Shown: positions 31,571 through 33,116 of the stretch, in pieces
Layout of the letters: the number at the start of each line of letters is the position of its first letter
How positions within the stretch are numbered: the first letter of the stretch is position 1
Program-made: the position numbers and the translations under genes
The notes under the pieces: generated by a model
The model's input: the letters and a program-made list of their open reading frames with translations, nothing else
Databases searched by the model: none
What the model was told of the DNA's origin: nothing
NCBI GenBank assembly: GCA_030748495.1
Contig: JASMLX010000069.1
Span: 1 to 33,116, forward strand
From: Candidatus Poribacteria bacterium
Lineage (GTDB): Bacteria > Poribacteria > WGA-4E > UBA9662
Direction: 5' to 3'
Length of the DNA stretch: 33,116 nt

Positions 31571-31599
31571 ATCGAGGCAACCATGGTTCGAGCCTCGAT
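31571..31599 (+). terminator. Hairpin after the dehydratase gene
   Basis: ATCGAGGC (31571-31578) and GCCTCGAT (31592-31599) form a perfect 8-bp stem with a 13-nt loop, 19 nt after the stop codon. No T-run follows, so it may act as an RNA 3'-end stabiliser rather than an intrinsic terminator. Confidence 0.35.
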
Positions 31600-31687
31600 A
31601 GATAGGGACTCTAACTGACCTGGCCGAGGCACCTGAAGTTGACACAGACAAAGCCCAAACCCAAACCAAATTTTAGCAGAGAGTTCA

Positions 31688-33018
31688 CCTGAATGTTTCA
31701 TAAATCATTCTGCTGGGGGTATAACTTCAGTTATTCACTCGGTATTTATGGCCAACAGATGCTTGATTCTGCTTTTACCAACATTAAATGCCTCAGTGGA
31801 TGAAAAAGCACACCGATTTCCGCCTGATGTGTCGTTTTTATCCTGGCAGGACACAGCTATCCATTTTCCTTTCGAGGATAGCTCGAATCTATTCGGAACG
31901 GAGACCGATCCGGCGGTTTCCCGCCATGGCGACGGTGGAACTTGAGACAGGATTTCCGTCACACTGTGCGGCCATGATTTCACCGGCCATTGGCTGGGCA
32001 GTTTCAGTTTAATCCGATCTTTGTGCTCGACCACACGTACTACCAGTTTGAAGAGTCCGAGCATTGGAAAGCTCTGTCTGCTGAAAGATCACGGTTCTCA
32101 AGGTGTAGTGCAATACATAGGCGGTACAGGAAAAATAGAGACCTAAACGGTTAGCCGGGAAACTCGACTTGGTGGTAGGTATGGCTGCGTTTAGGAATCG
32201 TTTGCCCTGCTGGTTTAGCCTGATGGCCGCGCAGTTGATAGATCTGGCGGACAGCATCGATGTCGAGTGCGGCCGGTTTGGCTGGTACTGAGTTGCCGGT
32301 CAGGCCGAAAATAAAATCGGTATCCGGATCATCCAGCGCCAATGGTATTAATTCCGGCTTGGAGAAATGCCACTCTCCACGCAGAATGATACGGGTCTCA
32401 GGCCAGGCATCACGAAGGCGTTTCAACACCGGCTTGATGATCATGGCCTTTGGGCTTTTGGTCGGCACGAAGCACCGCGGCGATCAATTTTCCCCAGAGG
32501 CCTTCAAAGAGAAACCGAGACCGGTCGCCGTGGTGGTGACGGTTGTAAAAGGAAAACTCCTGTGGCCCATGGGTTTCATCTTCCGCATGGTCTAGGTCCA
32601 GAACAATCACTGCGGCAACTTTGGAATAACAGCCGATGAACTGATCCACCAAAACCTAAGCCGAACGATAGAGGTCGCGTGATGTGGCCGCACGGGCCAG
32701 ATCCGGATCTTCTTCAAGAGGAGCGCCCCCCATCTTGAACCAAGAGTCTTTGCCAAGTAGATTGGCATCATTAGCCTCTTCATAGCCGCGGGCGATTTGA
32801 GAGATGCGTTGCCCCATCAGATCGACCTGTCGCTGGTCAATGTCGGAAGGATGAGGCTAATTATTAAAATCAGCGCGGATTGTTAATCCATTGCTTGCAG
32901 GGAATCGAAGTTGTGCTGGGCTGGACTGAGTGATGGTGTTTCTCGTTTTTATTCTTCTGAATAACTTTATCAAGCAATTAGTTCAACGATTATCACTCCC
33001 TTTCATGAAATATTCAGG
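31688..33018 (-). mobile_element. Decayed IS1380-family insertion sequence
   Basis: The ends are terminal inverted repeats CCTGAATGTTTCATAAA (31688-31704, plus) and CCTGAATATTTCATGAA (33002-33018, read on minus), identical at 15 of 17 positions. The flanks TTCA (31684-31687) and TTAA (33019-33022) look like a 4-bp target duplication with one change. The element is 1,331 bp and holds only the transposase relic. Missing transposase segments add up to a few hundred bp, so an original size near the usual ~1.6-1.7 kb of the family is plausible. Confidence 0.75.
31920..32960 (-). pseudogene. IS1380-family (DDE group 1) transposase, frameshifted and deleted
   Basis: Minus-strand reading from about 32955 gives LRFPASNGLTIRADF, then after a deletion and a TAG, QRISQIARGYEEANDANLLG. 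An in-frame TAG follows at 32656-32658. Next come VIVLDLDHAEDETHGPQEFSF (catalytic Asp block), FLFEGLWGKLIAAVLR, a frameshift, then VLKRLRDAWPETRIILRGEWHF and FIFGLTGNS (second core block). Further pieces in other frames match the C-terminus: RLGLYFSCTAYVLHYTLR near 32100 and RVVEHKDRIKLKLPSQWPVK near 32000. Several shifts, at least two stops and two or more deletions make it non-functional. The Asp and Gly residues of the second block remain partly visible (RGEWHF where RGDSHF is usual). Confidence 0.8.
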
Positions 33019-33079
33019 TTAAGTCCTGTTTAATTGAAAAACTAGAGTTTAGAGTCTCACCAAACAAATAGGAGAAACA

Positions 33080-33116
33080 ATGTATAAAAATAGTTGACAT
33101 TGCGGCCCAAAAATCG
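33080..33116 (+). pseudogene. Start of a gene at the window edge, apparently frameshifted in an A-run
   Basis: AGGAG (33070-33074) lies 5 nt before the ATG at 33080, but the frame closes after five codons (MYKNS, TGA). Removing one A from the A5 run at 33086-33090 would restore an open frame MYKIVDIAAQKS to the window end. Either a true frameshift mutation, a sequencing indel, or a short leader peptide. The gene identity cannot be judged from twelve residues. Confidence 0.3.

Overview
The window is bacterial chromosome from an uncultured-looking lineage. Several features point to Candidatus Poribacteria or a neighbouring FCB-type phylum such as Latescibacterota: a phytanoyl-CoA dioxygenase in a sugar-catabolic neighbourhood, an FGE-domain protein, a FlgD-type Ig tail, a PorV/PorQ-type (UPF0164) outer-membrane protein, a bacterial alpha-2-macroglobulin, and many small sugar enzymes (xylose isomerase, rhamnose mutarotase, Gfo/Idh, enolase-superfamily dehydratase). 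The phylum call is inference. No rRNA, convincing tRNA or CRISPR array was seen.

Layout. Positions 1-937 hold the 3' end of a secreted multidomain protein with a FlgD-like Ig tail. An FGE-domain protein without the catalytic cysteines follows (1093-1878), converging on nicotinate phosphoribosyltransferase (1894-3333, minus) and a PorV-type protein (3627-4682, minus). The gap 4683-5191 holds a decayed IS30-family transposase and a promoter for the plus-strand block 5192-13034. That block has a DppABC-like substrate-binding protein and two permeases but no ATPase. It runs straight on, through a GTGA overlap, into four uncharacterised membrane proteins.

This four-gene set (8739-13034) is the best candidate for an undescribed system. 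The first protein is a fibronectin-III/membrane/alpha-beta protein resembling DUF6754. The third is another membrane-anchored alpha-beta protein. The second and fourth are multi-pass proteins with the same plan, each with two copies of a ~40-residue repeat (consensus roughly L..F...GL.L.P...I.....RWxI.D...F). They look like diverged paralogues.

A carbohydrate unit follows: class I xylose isomerase, a small two-helix membrane protein and a Gfo/Idh oxidoreductase, closed by a good intrinsic terminator at 15847-15879. Positions 15880-17669 have no convincing gene, only weak ORFs and two perfect inverted repeats. From 17670 to 29142 the genes are on the minus strand: L-rhamnose mutarotase, heparinase II/III-like protein, a 1,863-residue alpha-2-macroglobulin with an intact thioester motif, a sugar-phosphate isomerase/epimerase-like TIM barrel, and a coupled set of phytanoyl-CoA dioxygenase, aldo/keto reductase and an 88-residue ORF. 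From 29337 there is a strong plus-strand promoter, a 139-residue unknown, an RDD membrane protein and a galactonate-dehydratase-like enolase-superfamily enzyme. The right end is a decayed IS1380-family element (31688-33018) with recognisable terminal inverted repeats, then the ribosome-binding site and first codons of a gene that appears frameshifted.

Together the metabolic genes suggest breakdown of complex polysaccharide or glycosaminoglycan-like material (heparinase-like lyase, mutarotase, isomerases, dehydratase, oxidoreductases). Insertion-sequence and gene relics show the region has been rearranged repeatedly.
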